Below the pieces are notes generated by a model that was not told where the DNA came from, did not search any database, and saw only the letters and a list, made by a program, of their open reading frames with translations. Of a stretch of DNA of 64,000 nt, positions 1 through 9,269 are shown piece by piece. This DNA comes from Xanthobacter autotrophicus Py2 (lineage in GTDB: Bacteria; Pseudomonadota; Alphaproteobacteria; Rhizobiales; Xanthobacteraceae), in the NCBI GenBank assembly GCA_000017645.1, contig CP000781.1, positions 4,327,501 through 4,391,500 on the forward strand, written 5' to 3'. A program made the translations under genes and the position numbers. The number at the start of each line of letters is the position of its first letter. Position 1 is the first letter of the stretch.

Positions 1-1
1 G

Positions 2-526
2 GAGGGAGCAAAGCGGGCCTTCATCGCCGTGGAGGTGCCGCCCCCGCGCATGCTGGTGATCGGCGCGGTGCATATCTCCCAGGCATTGGCGCCCATGGCG
101 CGCCTCGCCGGCTTTGACCTGACCATCATCGACCCGCGCACCGCCTTCGCCACGCCCGAACGGTTCGGCGACGTGCCGGTGATCGCGGAATGGCCGGACG
201 TGGCCTTGCCGGCCTATGGCCTCGACCCCTTCACTGCCCTGGTCGCCTTGACCCATGACCCCAAGGTGGACGAGCCGGCCCTTATCGCCGCGCTGAAGGC
301 GGGCTGCTTTTACGTGGGCGCGCTCGGCTCGCGCCGCACCCATGCCCGGCGGGTGGAGCGGCTTCAGGCGGTGGGATTGTCGCCGGAGGTCATCGGCCGC
401 ATACATGCGCCCATCGGCATCGACATCGGCGCCGCCAGCCCCGCCGAGATCGCGGTGGCGGTGCTGGCCGAGGTGATCCGCGCCCTGCGCTCCGGCGTGG
501 CCCACGCGGAAGGAGTTGCGGCGTGA
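2..526 (+). CDS. XdhC-family protein, C-terminal part (cut by window edge)
   Basis: The frame is open from the first bases, so the start lies upstream of the window. The visible 174 codons match the C-terminal Rossmann-like domain of XdhC/CoxI proteins, which help load sulfurated molybdenum cofactor into xanthine dehydrogenase and CO dehydrogenase type enzymes. Recognisable parts are the PPPRMLVIGAVHIS strand-loop near the start, LVALTHDPKVDEPAL, and FYVGALGSRRTHARR. The stop overlaps the GTG start of the next gene by 4 bases (GTGA), so the two are translationally coupled. The partner gene is a MoeA/MobA-like fusion, which supports a Moco role. The client enzyme is not visible. Confidence 0.85.
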   Translation, partial: EGAKRAFIAVEVPPPRMLVIGAVHISQALAPMARLAGFDLTIIDPRTAFATPERFGDVPVIAEWPDVALPAYGLDPFTALVALTHDPKVDEPALIAALKAGCFYVGALGSRRTHARRVERLQAVGLSPEVIGRIHAPIGIDIGAASPAEIAVAVLAEVIRALRSGVAHAEGVAA

Positions 527-2157
527 AGTTCGGCTCCCTGCCCCTGTCCGAGGCCGAGGGCGCCATCGCCGCCCATTCGGTGCGGCTCGACGACGGCGTC
601 CTCAAGAAGGGTACGCGGCTCGGCCCGGCCGAGATTGGACGGCTCAAAGCCGCCGGCTTCCGCGAGGTGGTAGCGGCGCGCATGGAGCCGGGCGACATGG
701 CGGAGGACGCCGCCGCCCGGCTGCTGGCGGAAGCGGTGGCAGGCCCCAATGTGCGGGCGGATGCCGCCTTCACCGGCCGCGCTAACCTGTTTGCCGACGC
801 CGCTGGCGTGCTGCGGGTCTCACAAGCGGCCCTCGACGCCTTCAATGACGTGGACGAGGCCATCACCCTCGCCACCCTGCGGGATTTCACGCCGGTGGCG
901 GCGGGCGACATGGTGGGGACGGTGAAGATCATCCCCTATGCGGTGCCGGCCGACCTTGTGGATGCGGCGCGGCGGGCGTCGCAGGGGCTGCTGTCGGTGG
1001 CGCCGTTCCGGGTGAAGCGGGTGGCGGTCATCTCCACCTTGCTGCCGGGCTTTGCCGACAAGGTGGTGGCCAAGACCCTCGCCGTCACCCGTGCCCGCCT
1101 TGCACCCACCGGGGCGCAGATGGTTTCCGCCGACACCGTGCCCCACGACACAGCGGCGCTGGCGCAGGCCCTCGCGCATGCGGCGCAGGAGGGGGCGGAG
1201 CTTGTCATCGTCTTCGGCGCCTCGGCCATCGCCGACCGCAACGATGTGATCCCCGCCGCCGTGGTCGCCGCCGGGGGCGAGGTGGTGCGGCTCGGCATGC
1301 CGGTGGACCCCGGCAACCTGCTGATGCTCGGCCGGCTCGGCGCCGTGCCCGTGCTGGGCGCGCCCGGCTGCGCCCGCAGCCCGAAGGAGAACGGCTTCGA
1401 TTTCGTACTGATGCGCCTCCTCGCCGGCCTCGAGGTGACCGCCCGCGACATCGCCCGGCTGGGGGCCGGCGGGCTGTTGTCCGATATCGCGGTGCGGCCG
1501 CATCCGAGGGCGGAGGGCGATGCGGGGCAGGGCTTCGCTGCCGTCATCCTCGCCGCCGGGCGCAGCGCGCGCATGGGGCAGGGCATCAACAAGCTGATGG
1601 AGGAGGTGGGCGGGGTGCCGGTGATCCGCCGGGTGGTCGAGGCGGCGCTCGCCTCCACGGCGCGGCCGGTCATCGTCGTCACCGGACACGAGGCGGCCCG
1701 CATCGCTTCCGCGCTAGACGGCCTCGATGTGAGCTTCGTGCACAATCGCGATCATGCCAGTGGCATGGCCTCCTCCCTGGGCGCCGGCATTTCCGCCGTG
1801 CCGGAGACCGCGGCTGGGGCGCTGGTGGTGCTCGGCGACATGCCGCTCCTTGGCGCGGATGTCATCGACCGGCTCATCGCCGCCCATGCGCCCGACGAGG
1901 GCCGGCTCATCTGCGTGCCGGTGGAGGACGGGCAGCGGGGCCATCCGGTGCTGTGGTCTCGGCGTTATTTCGGCGATCTGGGCGCCCTGGAGGGCGATGT
2001 GGGCGCGCGGCATATCCTCGCCGCCAATCAGGATGTGGTGGCGGAAGTGGCTATCTCCGGCGCCGGTGCCTTCCTCGACGTGGACACGCCGCAACTCCTC
2101 GCCCAGGCGCGGGCGGCGGCGGACGAGGAGAAAGCAGTCAGAACGGAGCCGGTATGA
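523..2157 (+). CDS. MoeA-like molybdopterin-binding / MobA-like nucleotidyltransferase fusion protein
   Basis: 544 aa. The first 330 residues or so resemble the molybdopterin-binding domain (MoeA/MogA fold; VIVFGASAIADRNDVIP segment). Residues from about 340 form a MobA/MocA-like NTP transferase with the signature LAAGRSARMG, the lysine of NKL, and GDMPL. This two-domain arrangement is known in alphaproteobacteria and fits molybdenum cofactor cytidylylation, giving MCD for xanthine dehydrogenase family enzymes. The GTG start overlaps the XdhC stop and follows GGAAGGAG. The end overlaps the convergent DUF488 gene by 20 bases. The exact nucleotide specificity (CTP or GTP) is inferred from the XdhC neighbour. 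Confidence 0.85.
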   Translation: MKFGSLPLSEAEGAIAAHSVRLDDGVLKKGTRLGPAEIGRLKAAGFREVVAARMEPGDMAEDAAARLLAEAVAGPNVRADAAFTGRANLFADAAGVLRVSQAALDAFNDVDEAITLATLRDFTPVAAGDMVGTVKIIPYAVPADLVDAARRASQGLLSVAPFRVKRVAVISTLLPGFADKVVAKTLAVTRARLAPTGAQMVSADTVPHDTAALAQALAHAAQEGAELVIVFGASAIADRNDVIPAAVVAAGGEVVRLGMPVDPGNLLMLGRLGAVPVLGAPGCARSPKENGFDFVLMRLLAGLEVTARDIARLGAGGLLSDIAVRPHPRAEGDAGQGFAAVILAAGRSARMGQGINKLMEEVGGVPVIRRVVEAALASTARPVIVVTGHEAARIASALDGLDVSFVHNRDHASGMASSLGAGISAVPETAAGALVVLGDMPLLGADVIDRLIAAHAPDEGRLICVPVEDGQRGHPVLWSRRYFGDLGALEGDVGARHILAANQDVVAEVAISGAGAFLDVDTPQLLAQARAAADEEKAVRTEPV

Positions 2158-2593
2158 GGTGGGTGGCGCCGATGTCCAGGCGCTCGCACATCCATTGCGC
2201 CAGTCGCAGGCGGTGGCAGCCTTCCACATGCCGCTCGTAGCACAGCAGGCAGATGCGCCGGCCCTTGGCGAGGGAAGCCAGTTCCTCCAGCGCCGCCTGC
2301 GCCGGGGAGGTGGCTAGGTGGGCGTCATAAATGCGCATGAGCGCGTCGTGGTCGCCGCCGCGCGCCGCGAGCCGGCCCTCCTTGGGCGTGCCCAGAGTCC
2401 GCAGATGCACATAGGCGATGCCGTGCTCGGCGATGCCTGCCGCCAGCGCCGTCTTGGAAAAGCCCGGCCGGCGCGAGGCCGCCACAGCCCGCACGTCCAC
2501 CACAAGATCCACCTTGGCCTCCTCCAGCGCCGCCTGGAAGGCGGACGGGGTGCTTTGCTCATAGCCGATGGTGAAGAGGTGGGTCGTGCTCAT
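2138..2593 (-). CDS. DUF488 family protein
   Basis: 151 aa from the chosen ATG (MSTTHLFTIGYE). An upstream ATG at 2632 is possible but adds a low-complexity Arg-rich leader. Family hallmarks are the N-terminal FTIGYE, the VVDVRAVAASRRPGFSK segment, YVHLRTLGTP, and the C-terminal LCYERHVEGCHR Cys/His cluster. Function is unknown in the family. It is convergent with the MoeA/MobA-like gene, with the last 20 bases shared. Confidence 0.85.
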   Translation of the reverse strand: MSTTHLFTIGYEQSTPSAFQAALEEAKVDLVVDVRAVAASRRPGFSKTALAAGIAEHGIAYVHLRTLGTPKEGRLAARGGDHDALMRIYDAHLATSPAQAALEELASLAKGRRICLLCYERHVEGCHRLRLAQWMCERLDIGATHLIPAPF

Positions 2594-2826
2594 GGGCCGA
2601 TTTTGCCCTGCCCGACGGCGGCCGTCACGCATGCGGCCATGCGACGGTCACAACCGGGGGACTTGTTCCAGCCCGACCCGGACAACCATGGACTTAAGTG
2701 CAGGACGTGAGAAATTGACGCGCCGCCGGTGCGGAATGGGAACCTCCCACGCCTCAGGGGGTTCTCAGGGCGCCGGCCGCACAGAACGTGTGCCCGAAGC
2801 ACAGTGACCGCCCCTGGGAGATAAAG

Positions 2827-3999
2827 ATGCGTTTGTTCCGCTGTGCCGTTTGCGACCAGCTTCTCTATTTTGAGAATCGCCGCTGCGAAAAGTGCGGTCA
2901 CGAACTCGGCTATGTCCCGGAGGCCAACGAGATCACCCCCCTGGAAGCCGATGGCGATGCTTATCGGTCGGTCGGCCATATCGACGCTCGCTACAAGTTC
3001 TGCGCCAATGCGGCCCATGATGCCTGCAACTGGCTGATGCCGGCGGATCAGGACGAGGAATATTGCCTCGCCTGCCGCCACAACCGCACGGTGCCGGATC
3101 TGACGGTGCCGGAAAACCTGCGCAAATGGCGCAAGATGGAAATGGCCAAGCACCGGCTGGTCTATTCGCTGCTGCGCCTCAACCTGCCGCTGGAGAACAA
3201 CAAGGATCGCGAGGGCGGGCTGTGCTTCGACTTCCTCGCCGACATGCCGGACGCGCAGGCCCCCAATGTGATGACCGGGCATGATGAGGGCCTGATCACC
3301 ATCGCCCTCGTCGAGGCCGACGATGCCGAGCGGGAGCAGCGCAAGAACGAGCTGGGCGAGCTCTACCGCACCGTGCTGGGGCATTTCCGCCACGAGGTGG
3401 GTCATTATTACTGGAACCGCCTGGTGCGAGACGCCGGCCGGCTCAACGCTTTTCGCGCCGTGTTCGGAGACGAGACAGCCGATTACGGGGAGGCGCTGAA
3501 GACCTATTACGGCACCACGCCTCCGGCCGACTGGCAGATGAATTATGTCTCGGCCTATGCCACCGCGCATCCGTGGGAAGACTTTGCCGAGACCTTCAAG
3601 CATTACATCCACATCGTGGACACGCTGGAAATGGCGGCGGCGTTCGGCGTGGAAGTCCATCCCGGCCTGGATAACACCGGGGAGCTGGGCGCCCAGGTGG
3701 ATTTCAACCCCTACCAGGCCTGCCCGGTGCAGCAGATGGTGGATTCCTGGCTGCCCATCGCCTTCGCCCTCAACAATCTCAACCGCTGCCTCGGCATGTC
3801 GGATGCCTATCCGTTCATCCTCGGCCCCGGCGTGATCGCGAAGCTGGGCTTCATCCATAACCTGGCCCACCGCCAGGTGGCGGCGGACCCTGCTGCCGAC
3901 CCGGCGGCACCCGTTCCGGAAGATATGGAGATCCCGAAGGGGCGCGGCGAGAGCGCCGAGGATGCGCCCGAGGGCAAGCCGGCGCCTGCGGCGGCGTAA
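2827..3999 (+). CDS. Putative zinc-binding metallopeptidase with N-terminal zinc ribbon
   Basis: 390 aa starting at ATG 2827, preceded by GGGAG; a longer start at 2788 lacks a ribosome site. The N-terminus carries two CxxC pairs (C6/C9 and C20/C23) that should form a zinc ribbon. Around residue 189 is HEVGHYYW, an HExxH metalloprotease motif, in a domain of the family annotated as putative zinc-binding metallopeptidase. The C-terminal 40 residues are Ala/Pro/Glu rich and likely disordered. There is no signal peptide, so it is probably cytoplasmic. The substrate is unknown. It is convergent with topA across a strong hairpin. Confidence 0.85.
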   Translation: MRLFRCAVCDQLLYFENRRCEKCGHELGYVPEANEITPLEADGDAYRSVGHIDARYKFCANAAHDACNWLMPADQDEEYCLACRHNRTVPDLTVPENLRKWRKMEMAKHRLVYSLLRLNLPLENNKDREGGLCFDFLADMPDAQAPNVMTGHDEGLITIALVEADDAEREQRKNELGELYRTVLGHFRHEVGHYYWNRLVRDAGRLNAFRAVFGDETADYGEALKTYYGTTPPADWQMNYVSAYATAHPWEDFAETFKHYIHIVDTLEMAAAFGVEVHPGLDNTGELGAQVDFNPYQACPVQQMVDSWLPIAFALNNLNRCLGMSDAYPFILGPGVIAKLGFIHNLAHRQVAADPAADPAAPVPEDMEIPKGRGESAEDAPEGKPAPAAA

Positions 4000-4047
4000 C
4001 CAATCGGTAGCCAGGGGGAGGGTGCAACGGCCCTCCGCCTGATGAGA

Positions 4048-4090
4048 AGAAAGGGCGAGTGCGCCAGAGCCCGGTGCACTCGCCCTTTCT
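4048..4090. terminator. Bidirectional hairpin terminator
   Basis: Perfect 15-bp inverted repeat (arms 4048-4062 and 4076-4090, AGAAAGGGCGAGTGC and its complement) with a 13-base loop. T-rich sequence follows on the plus side and a TTCTTCTC tract on the minus side. It lies between the convergent metallopeptidase gene and topA. Confidence 0.85.
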
Positions 4091-4120
4091 ATTTCCGACA
4101 CCGCCGGGGGAGGGCGCGGC

Positions 4121-6826
4121 CTATTCGGCCGCCTTCGGCCCCTTGCTGGCGGTCTTCGTCGTCTTCTTCGCGGCGGGCTGCTTCGTCGCGGTCTTCTTGG
4201 CGGCGGATTTCGCCGCCGGCTTTTTCGCCGCCGTCTTGGTGGCCGCCTTGGCCGGAGCATCCTCGCCGGATGCGGCCGCCTTGGTGGCCGCCTTGCGGGG
4301 CGCCTTCGCCTTGGAGGGCGACAGGGCCGCCTTGGCGTCGATGAGGGTCACCGCCTCGGCGAGGGTGAGGGCTTCGGGATCCACCGACTTGGGCAGGGTG
4401 GCGTTGACCTTGCCGTGGTTCACATAAGGCCCGAAGCGGCCAGGCCGCACCGTGACCGGTCCGCCGAGGGTGGGGTGATCGCCCAGGGTCCGCCCCGGCG
4501 TCGCCGCCCCGCGCCCGCCGCGGCCCTTGGACTGCTTCTCGGCGATCAGCACCACCGCCCGGTTGAGGCCGATGGCGAGAATGTCGTCGCCGTCCTCGAT
4601 GTTGGCGTAGGTCCGCCCGTGCTGCACATAAGGTCCATAGCGCCCGATGCCGGCGAGGATGGGCTCGCCGTCCTCGGGATGCTTGCCCACCTCACGCGGC
4701 AGGGCCAGCAGCTTCAGCGCGGTTTCCAGGTCCACGTCCGCCGGGGCGAGGCCCTTGGGCAGGGAGGAGCGCTTGGGCTTCTCCCCATCCTTGCCCTCGC
4801 CGAGCTGGAGATAGGTGCCGAAGCGCCCGGCGCGGATGGTCACGTCCTCGCCGCTCTCTGGATCGATGCCCAGCTCACGCTTGCCGTCGCCCTCGGGGGC
4901 GCCGTCGCCGGTGAGGGGGCGGGTGTGGCGGCACTCGGGATAGTTCGAGCAGCCGATGAAGGCACCGAACTTGCCCATCTTCAGCGACAGCCGCCCGTTG
5001 CCGCAGGTGGGGCACAGGCGCGGGTCGGAACCGTCCTGGGTCGGCGGGAAGATGTGGGCGGTGAGCATCTCGTCCAGGGCGTCGAGCACCTGGGAGACGC
5101 GCAGGTCCTTGGTGGCCTCCACGGCGGTGTGGAAGTCCTGCCAGAAGGCGCGCAGCACCTCCTTCCAGTCGAGTTCGGCGGCGGAGACCTCGTCCAGCTT
5201 CTCTTCGAGATCGGCGGTGAAGTCGTATTCCACGTAGCGCTTGAAGAAGCTTTCGAGGAAGGCGGTGACGAGCCGGCCCTTGTCCTCCGGCACCAGGCGC
5301 TTCTTCTCGAGCTTCACATATTCGCGGTCGCGCAGCACCGCGAGCACGGCGGCATAGGTGGAGGGCCGGCCGATGCCCAGCTCCTCCATGCGCTTCACCA
5401 GCGAGGCTTCCGAATAGCGCGGCGGCGGCTCGGTGAAGTGCTGGGTGGTGAGGATGTCGCGCCGGTTGAGCTTTTCGTTGGCGCTCATGGCCGGCAGGCG
5501 GCGGCTCTCCTCGTCGTCGTCCTCGTCGTCCTTGCCCTCGCGATAGAGGGTGAGGAAGCCGTCAAACTTCACCACCGTGCCGGTGGCTGTGAGGTCGAGG
5601 GTGCGGCCGCCGGCTTTCGCCTCGATATCGGCGGTGGTGCGCTCCAGCTCCGCCGATTCCATCTGGCTCGCCACGGTGCGGATCCAGATCAGCTCATAGA
5701 GCTTGGCCTGCTCGCCATCGAGATGGCGCGCCACCTCGCGGGGATGGCGCGACGGGTCGGTGGGGCGGATGGCTTCGTGGGCTTCCTGGGCGTTCTTGGC
5801 CTTGGTGGTGTATTTGCGCGGCACCCCGGGCAGATACTTTGGCCCGAACTGCTTGCCGATGGCGCTGCGGGTGGCGGCCACCGCCTCGGGCGCCATGTCC
5901 ACGCCGTCGGTTCGCATATAGGTGATGAGACCCACCGTCTCGCCGCCCACATCCACGCCCTCGTAGAGGCGCTGGGCGATCTGCATGGTGCGGGCGGGGG
6001 CAAGGCCCAGCTTGCGGCTGGCCTCCTGCTGCAGGGTGGAGGTGGTGAAGGGCGGCTGCGGATGGCGCCGCATGGGCTTGGCTTCCACCGAGCGCACGCG
6101 GAAGTCGGCCGCCTCCAGTGCCGCGCGGAAGGCTTTGGCCTCCTCCGCCGTGCCCACGGAGAGGCGGGTGATCTTCTTGCCGTCGGCGCCCGTCAGGCGG
6201 GCCTCGAACTCCTCGGCGCGGGGCGTCGCGAGCCTGGCGAGGATGGACCAGTATTCCTTCTGGACGAAGGTTTCGATCTCGCGCTCGCGGTCGCAGACGA
6301 GGCGCAGCGCCACCGACTGCACCCGGCCTGCCGAGCGGGCGCCGGGCAGCTTGCGCCACAGCACCGGGGAGAGCGTGAAGCCCACCAGATAGTCGAGGGC
6401 GCGGCGGGCGAGGTAGGCGTCCACCAGCGCCACGTCGATGGCGCGGGGCGCCTTCATGGCGTCCAGCACGGCCTGCTTGGTGATGGCGTTGAAGACCACG
6501 CGCTCGACCTTCTGGTCCTTGAGCGCCTTCTTCTGCTTCAGCACCTCCAGCACGTGCCAGGAGATGGCCTCGCCCTCGCGATCCGGGTCGGTGGCGAGGA
6601 TGAGGCCGTCGGCCCCCTTCACTGCGGTGGCGATCTCGTTCAGCCGCTTCTGCGCCTTGGGGTCCACCTCCCACAGCATGCGGAAATCCGCATCGGGGTC
6701 GACGGAGCCATCCTTGGAGGGCAGGTCGCGCACGTGGCCGTAGGAGGCGATCACCTCGTAGCCGGGACCGAGATATTTGTTGATCGTCTTCGCCTTAGCC
6801 GGCGATTCGACGATGACGACCTGCAT
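4121..6826 (-). CDS. topA: DNA topoisomerase I
   Basis: 901 aa, full length. The Toprim domain opens with VIVESPAKAKTINKYLG and contains DPDREGEAISWH. The catalytic tyrosine lies in ITYMRTD (about residue 303). One intact four-Cys zinc finger (CPTCGNGRL ... GCSNYPEC) sits near residue 600 and is followed by repeats of the topoisomerase C-terminal type (GRFGTYLQLG, GRYGPYVQHG, GRFGPYVNHG). The last 100 residues are Lys/Ala rich, typical of alphaproteobacterial TopA tails. It relaxes negative supercoils. It has its own 5' region and points away from the small gene at 7148; dprA lies further upstream on the same strand. Confidence 0.97.
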   Translation of the reverse strand: MQVVIVESPAKAKTINKYLGPGYEVIASYGHVRDLPSKDGSVDPDADFRMLWEVDPKAQKRLNEIATAVKGADGLILATDPDREGEAISWHVLEVLKQKKALKDQKVERVVFNAITKQAVLDAMKAPRAIDVALVDAYLARRALDYLVGFTLSPVLWRKLPGARSAGRVQSVALRLVCDREREIETFVQKEYWSILARLATPRAEEFEARLTGADGKKITRLSVGTAEEAKAFRAALEAADFRVRSVEAKPMRRHPQPPFTTSTLQQEASRKLGLAPARTMQIAQRLYEGVDVGGETVGLITYMRTDGVDMAPEAVAATRSAIGKQFGPKYLPGVPRKYTTKAKNAQEAHEAIRPTDPSRHPREVARHLDGEQAKLYELIWIRTVASQMESAELERTTADIEAKAGGRTLDLTATGTVVKFDGFLTLYREGKDDEDDDEESRRLPAMSANEKLNRRDILTTQHFTEPPPRYSEASLVKRMEELGIGRPSTYAAVLAVLRDREYVKLEKKRLVPEDKGRLVTAFLESFFKRYVEYDFTADLEEKLDEVSAAELDWKEVLRAFWQDFHTAVEATKDLRVSQVLDALDEMLTAHIFPPTQDGSDPRLCPTCGNGRLSLKMGKFGAFIGCSNYPECRHTRPLTGDGAPEGDGKRELGIDPESGEDVTIRAGRFGTYLQLGEGKDGEKPKRSSLPKGLAPADVDLETALKLLALPREVGKHPEDGEPILAGIGRYGPYVQHGRTYANIEDGDDILAIGLNRAVVLIAEKQSKGRGGRGAATPGRTLGDHPTLGGPVTVRPGRFGPYVNHGKVNATLPKSVDPEALTLAEAVTLIDAKAALSPSKAKAPRKAATKAAASGEDAPAKAATKTAAKKPAAKSAAKKTATKQPAAKKTTKTASKGPKAAE

Positions 6827-7147
6827 GACGGACCGTGTCTTTCATAGGGCCGCCGCCCCAGTGCGCGGCCTCAATTGGAATGGCTTCGCCGACGGAACGA
6901 TCCGCTTACGCGCATCATGTTCCGTCGTGGGACTGCCGGCTTCCGCAACGCGATCCTGATCCCCCGCCGGCCGGATCGCGACACCGGGAAGCGGCCGCAA
7001 CATGGGGAGCGGATCGGCGCGTGTCAAATTCTGCCCCCGTCTCCAGGCGGTGGCCGCATCCGGCGAACTTACAACCTAAGGTATGTTTTAATATGCATCT
7101 CAATCTATAAGACGTGAAGGGCTATCAGTTTTGCCGACGGACGGGCC
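6827..7147. other. Intergenic region without a recognisable gene
   Basis: About 320 bases between the divergent topA and a small conserved gene. Several short frames are open on both strands but none has a family signature or a good ribosome site. An AT-richer stretch near 7070-7115 may hold the promoter of the small gene. No RNA gene or strong repeat is visible. Confidence 0.5.
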
Positions 7148-7366
7148 ATGACCGAAGTGTCCTCCTCTCGCCCACGGGGCGACCCCGCCTCTGCGGCCGC
7201 CTATATTGCGACCTTCACGGCGGAATTGTCCCGCCTTGCCGAAAGCCATGGGCTCACCACGCTCGCCTATATTCTCGAAATGGCACGGCTTGAGGCTAAG
7301 AGCCTGGCCGACGATCCGCTAGCGGGGTCTGAAGGCGGCCTGCCGCGCGGGGACGGCCGAAGTTGA
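7148..7366 (+). CDS. Small conserved hypothetical protein (72 aa)
   Basis: ATG start with a central helix (YIATFTAELSRLAESHGLTT followed by LAYILEMARLEA), the pattern of a short helical protein I recall as widespread and unnamed in Hyphomicrobiales. No catalytic motif, signal peptide or membrane segment. It stands alone between divergent topA and convergent dprA. No function can be assigned. Confidence 0.6.
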   Translation: MTEVSSSRPRGDPASAAAYIATFTAELSRLAESHGLTTLAYILEMARLEAKSLADDPLAGSEGGLPRGDGRS

Positions 7367-7387
7367 TCGTACCCCCGTGTGCGCTGG

Positions 7388-8524
7388 CTATTTCAGCGCC
7401 ACCCGCCCCGTACCGGGCCGGTCAAGCCGGCCGGCGAGATCGAGTTCCAGCAGCACGATCTGCACCTCCGCCACGCTGCAGCCGGACAGGCGCACCAGAT
7501 CGTCGATGAGAGTCGGGACCGGCCCGAGCAAGCCGACGACGCGGGCGCGGGCATCCTCTCCCGGCATGGCGGGCTCCATGATTGGGCTTTCCGCCTCGAT
7601 GGCATCGGGGCCCTGCCGCCCGGCCATGGGGGTGAGGACAGAGATGACATCGGCGGCTTCGGTGACCAGGGTCGCGCCCTGCTTCAGCAAGCGGTTGGTG
7701 CCGCCGGCCCGTGGGTCGAGGGGGGAGCCGGGAACCGCGAACACCTCGCGGCCCTGCTCACCGGCGAGGCGCGCGGTGATCAGCGAGCCTGAGCGCTCGG
7801 CCGCCTCCACAACCACCACGCCCAGCGCCATGCCCGACACCAGCCGGTTCCGGCGCGGAAAGTCGCGCGCCCTCGGCTCCCAGTTGAGCGGCATCTCGGA
7901 GACGATGGCGCCGGTTGCCGCCACTTTCTCGATCAGGCCCAGATTCTCTGGCGGATAGGGCCGCGCCAGGCCGCCGGCGAAGACGCCCACCGTGCCACCA
8001 TCGAGGCTGGCCTCATGGGCGGCCGCGTCGATGCCACGGGCAAGGCCCGAGACCACCACCCAACCGGCGCCCGCCAGATCCCGCGCCAGCCGCGCGGCGA
8101 AGGAGCGGCCGGCGGCGGAGGCGTTGCGCGCGCCGACAATGGCCACCATGGGGCGCTGCAGCACCTCGCCGCGCCCCTTCACGCAGATCAACGGCGGAGC
8201 ATCGTCGAGCTGGCGCAGGGCGAGCGGATAATCGGCCTCGCCGGTGGCGACCAACCGGGCGCCGAGGCGGGCGAGGGCGGCCATCTCCGCTTGGGCGTCG
8301 GGGAGGTCCGGAATGCGCGGTGGCAGCAGGCGCCCGCCGCGCTGGGCCAGCGTCGGCAAAGCTTCCAGCGCTGCTGCGGCGCCGCCGAACTGGTTGATGA
8401 GGGCGCGGAAAGTGCGCGGGCCCACATTCTCGGTGCGGATGAGGCGGAGCCAGTCGAGCCGCTGGGTCGTCGAGAGCAGTTCGCCCGGTCCGGGGCCGCC
8501 AACCGATGTCTTGCCCCGTGCCAC
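7388..8524 (-). CDS. dprA: DNA-processing protein DprA (Smf)
   Basis: 378 aa from a GTG at 8524. An ATG at 8569 would add 15 Arg/Ala-rich residues and overlap plsY by 38 bases. DprA loads RecA on incoming single-stranded DNA during transformation. Visible features are an N-terminal helix-hairpin region ([21 protein letters not shown]), the Rossmann-like core ([73 protein letters not shown]) and a small C-terminal winged-helix domain. It lies directly downstream of plsY, a common alphaproteobacterial arrangement, and is probably cotranscribed with it. Confidence 0.93.
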   Translation of the reverse strand: MARGKTSVGGPGPGELLSTTQRLDWLRLIRTENVGPRTFRALINQFGGAAAALEALPTLAQRGGRLLPPRIPDLPDAQAEMAALARLGARLVATGEADYPLALRQLDDAPPLICVKGRGEVLQRPMVAIVGARNASAAGRSFAARLARDLAGAGWVVVSGLARGIDAAAHEASLDGGTVGVFAGGLARPYPPENLGLIEKVAATGAIVSEMPLNWEPRARDFPRRNRLVSGMALGVVVVEAAERSGSLITARLAGEQGREVFAVPGSPLDPRAGGTNRLLKQGATLVTEAADVISVLTPMAGRQGPDAIEAESPIMEPAMPGEDARARVVGLLGPVPTLIDDLVRLSGCSVAEVQIVLLELDLAGRLDRPGTGRVALK

Positions 8525-8531
8525 TGGCGCC

Positions 8532-9140
8532 CTAGCCCTTCGCGCCGATCTTGCCCTCGCTCCCGTCAAGGAGGCGGCGGATGTTGGCGTGGTGCTTGAT
8601 CCACAGCAGGATGGCGAGGAGCGCCAGCAGCAGCGCCAGCCGGTCGTTCACGAGGGCGGCGGCGGCCGCGACAGTGGCCACCGAGGCGATAAGGGCGGCC
8701 AGCGAGGAATAACGGGTGAAATAGGCCGTCGCCAGCCACACCACCGCAAACACCAGCGCCACCGGCCAGGCGAGGCCCAGCGTGACCCCCAGAAAGGTCG
8801 CGACGCCCTTGCCGCCCTGAAAGCGCAGCCACACCGGCGCGATATGGCCCAGAAAGGCGCCGAAGGCTGCCGCCATGGCGGCCGGCGCTCCGAGGAAATG
8901 GCTGGCGATCAGCACCGCCGCCGTGCCCTTCAGGGCATCGAGCAGCAGGGTCGCGGCGGCGAGGTCCTTGCGGCCGGTGCGCAGCACGTTGGTGGCGCCG
9001 ATGTTTCCGGAGCCGATGGAGCGGATGTCGCGGGTACCGGCAAGGCGGGTGAGCAGCAGCCCGAACGGGATCGAGCCGAGCAGGTAGCCCAACGCCAGCG
9101 CCACGAGGAGCACCGGGGCGGACGACGGGGCATCAGGCAT
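8532..9140 (-). CDS. plsY: Glycerol-3-phosphate acyltransferase PlsY
   Basis: 202 aa inner-membrane enzyme that transfers the acyl group from acyl-phosphate to glycerol-3-phosphate, the first step of phospholipid synthesis. Signature loops are present: [30 protein letters not shown], and [13 protein letters not shown]. Five or so hydrophobic segments span the length. dprA follows within 10 bases. The upstream pyrC-like gene is on the same strand about 130 bases away. Confidence 0.96.
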   Translation of the reverse strand: MPDAPSSAPVLLVALALGYLLGSIPFGLLLTRLAGTRDIRSIGSGNIGATNVLRTGRKDLAAATLLLDALKGTAAVLIASHFLGAPAAMAAAFGAFLGHIAPVWLRFQGGKGVATFLGVTLGLAWPVALVFAVVWLATAYFTRYSSLAALIASVATVAAAAALVNDRLALLLALLAILLWIKHHANIRRLLDGSEGKIGAKG

Positions 9141-9269
9141 GAAAACCTCGGAGGCGGACCATGGAGCACTTTCGCGCGCAGTGGAGACCGGTAAGCCTGA
9201 CGACGGCGCGTCGAAACAGGATGCCGACGCAGCGTCGCGAGTCGGGGTGGGCGACGCTGCGTGAGCCCA

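Noticed and set aside
4415..6847. 810-codon open frame antisense to topA
   Set aside because: Composition is His/Gly/Ala/Leu-rich nonsense typical of the complementary frame of a high-GC gene; topA on the other strand is certain.
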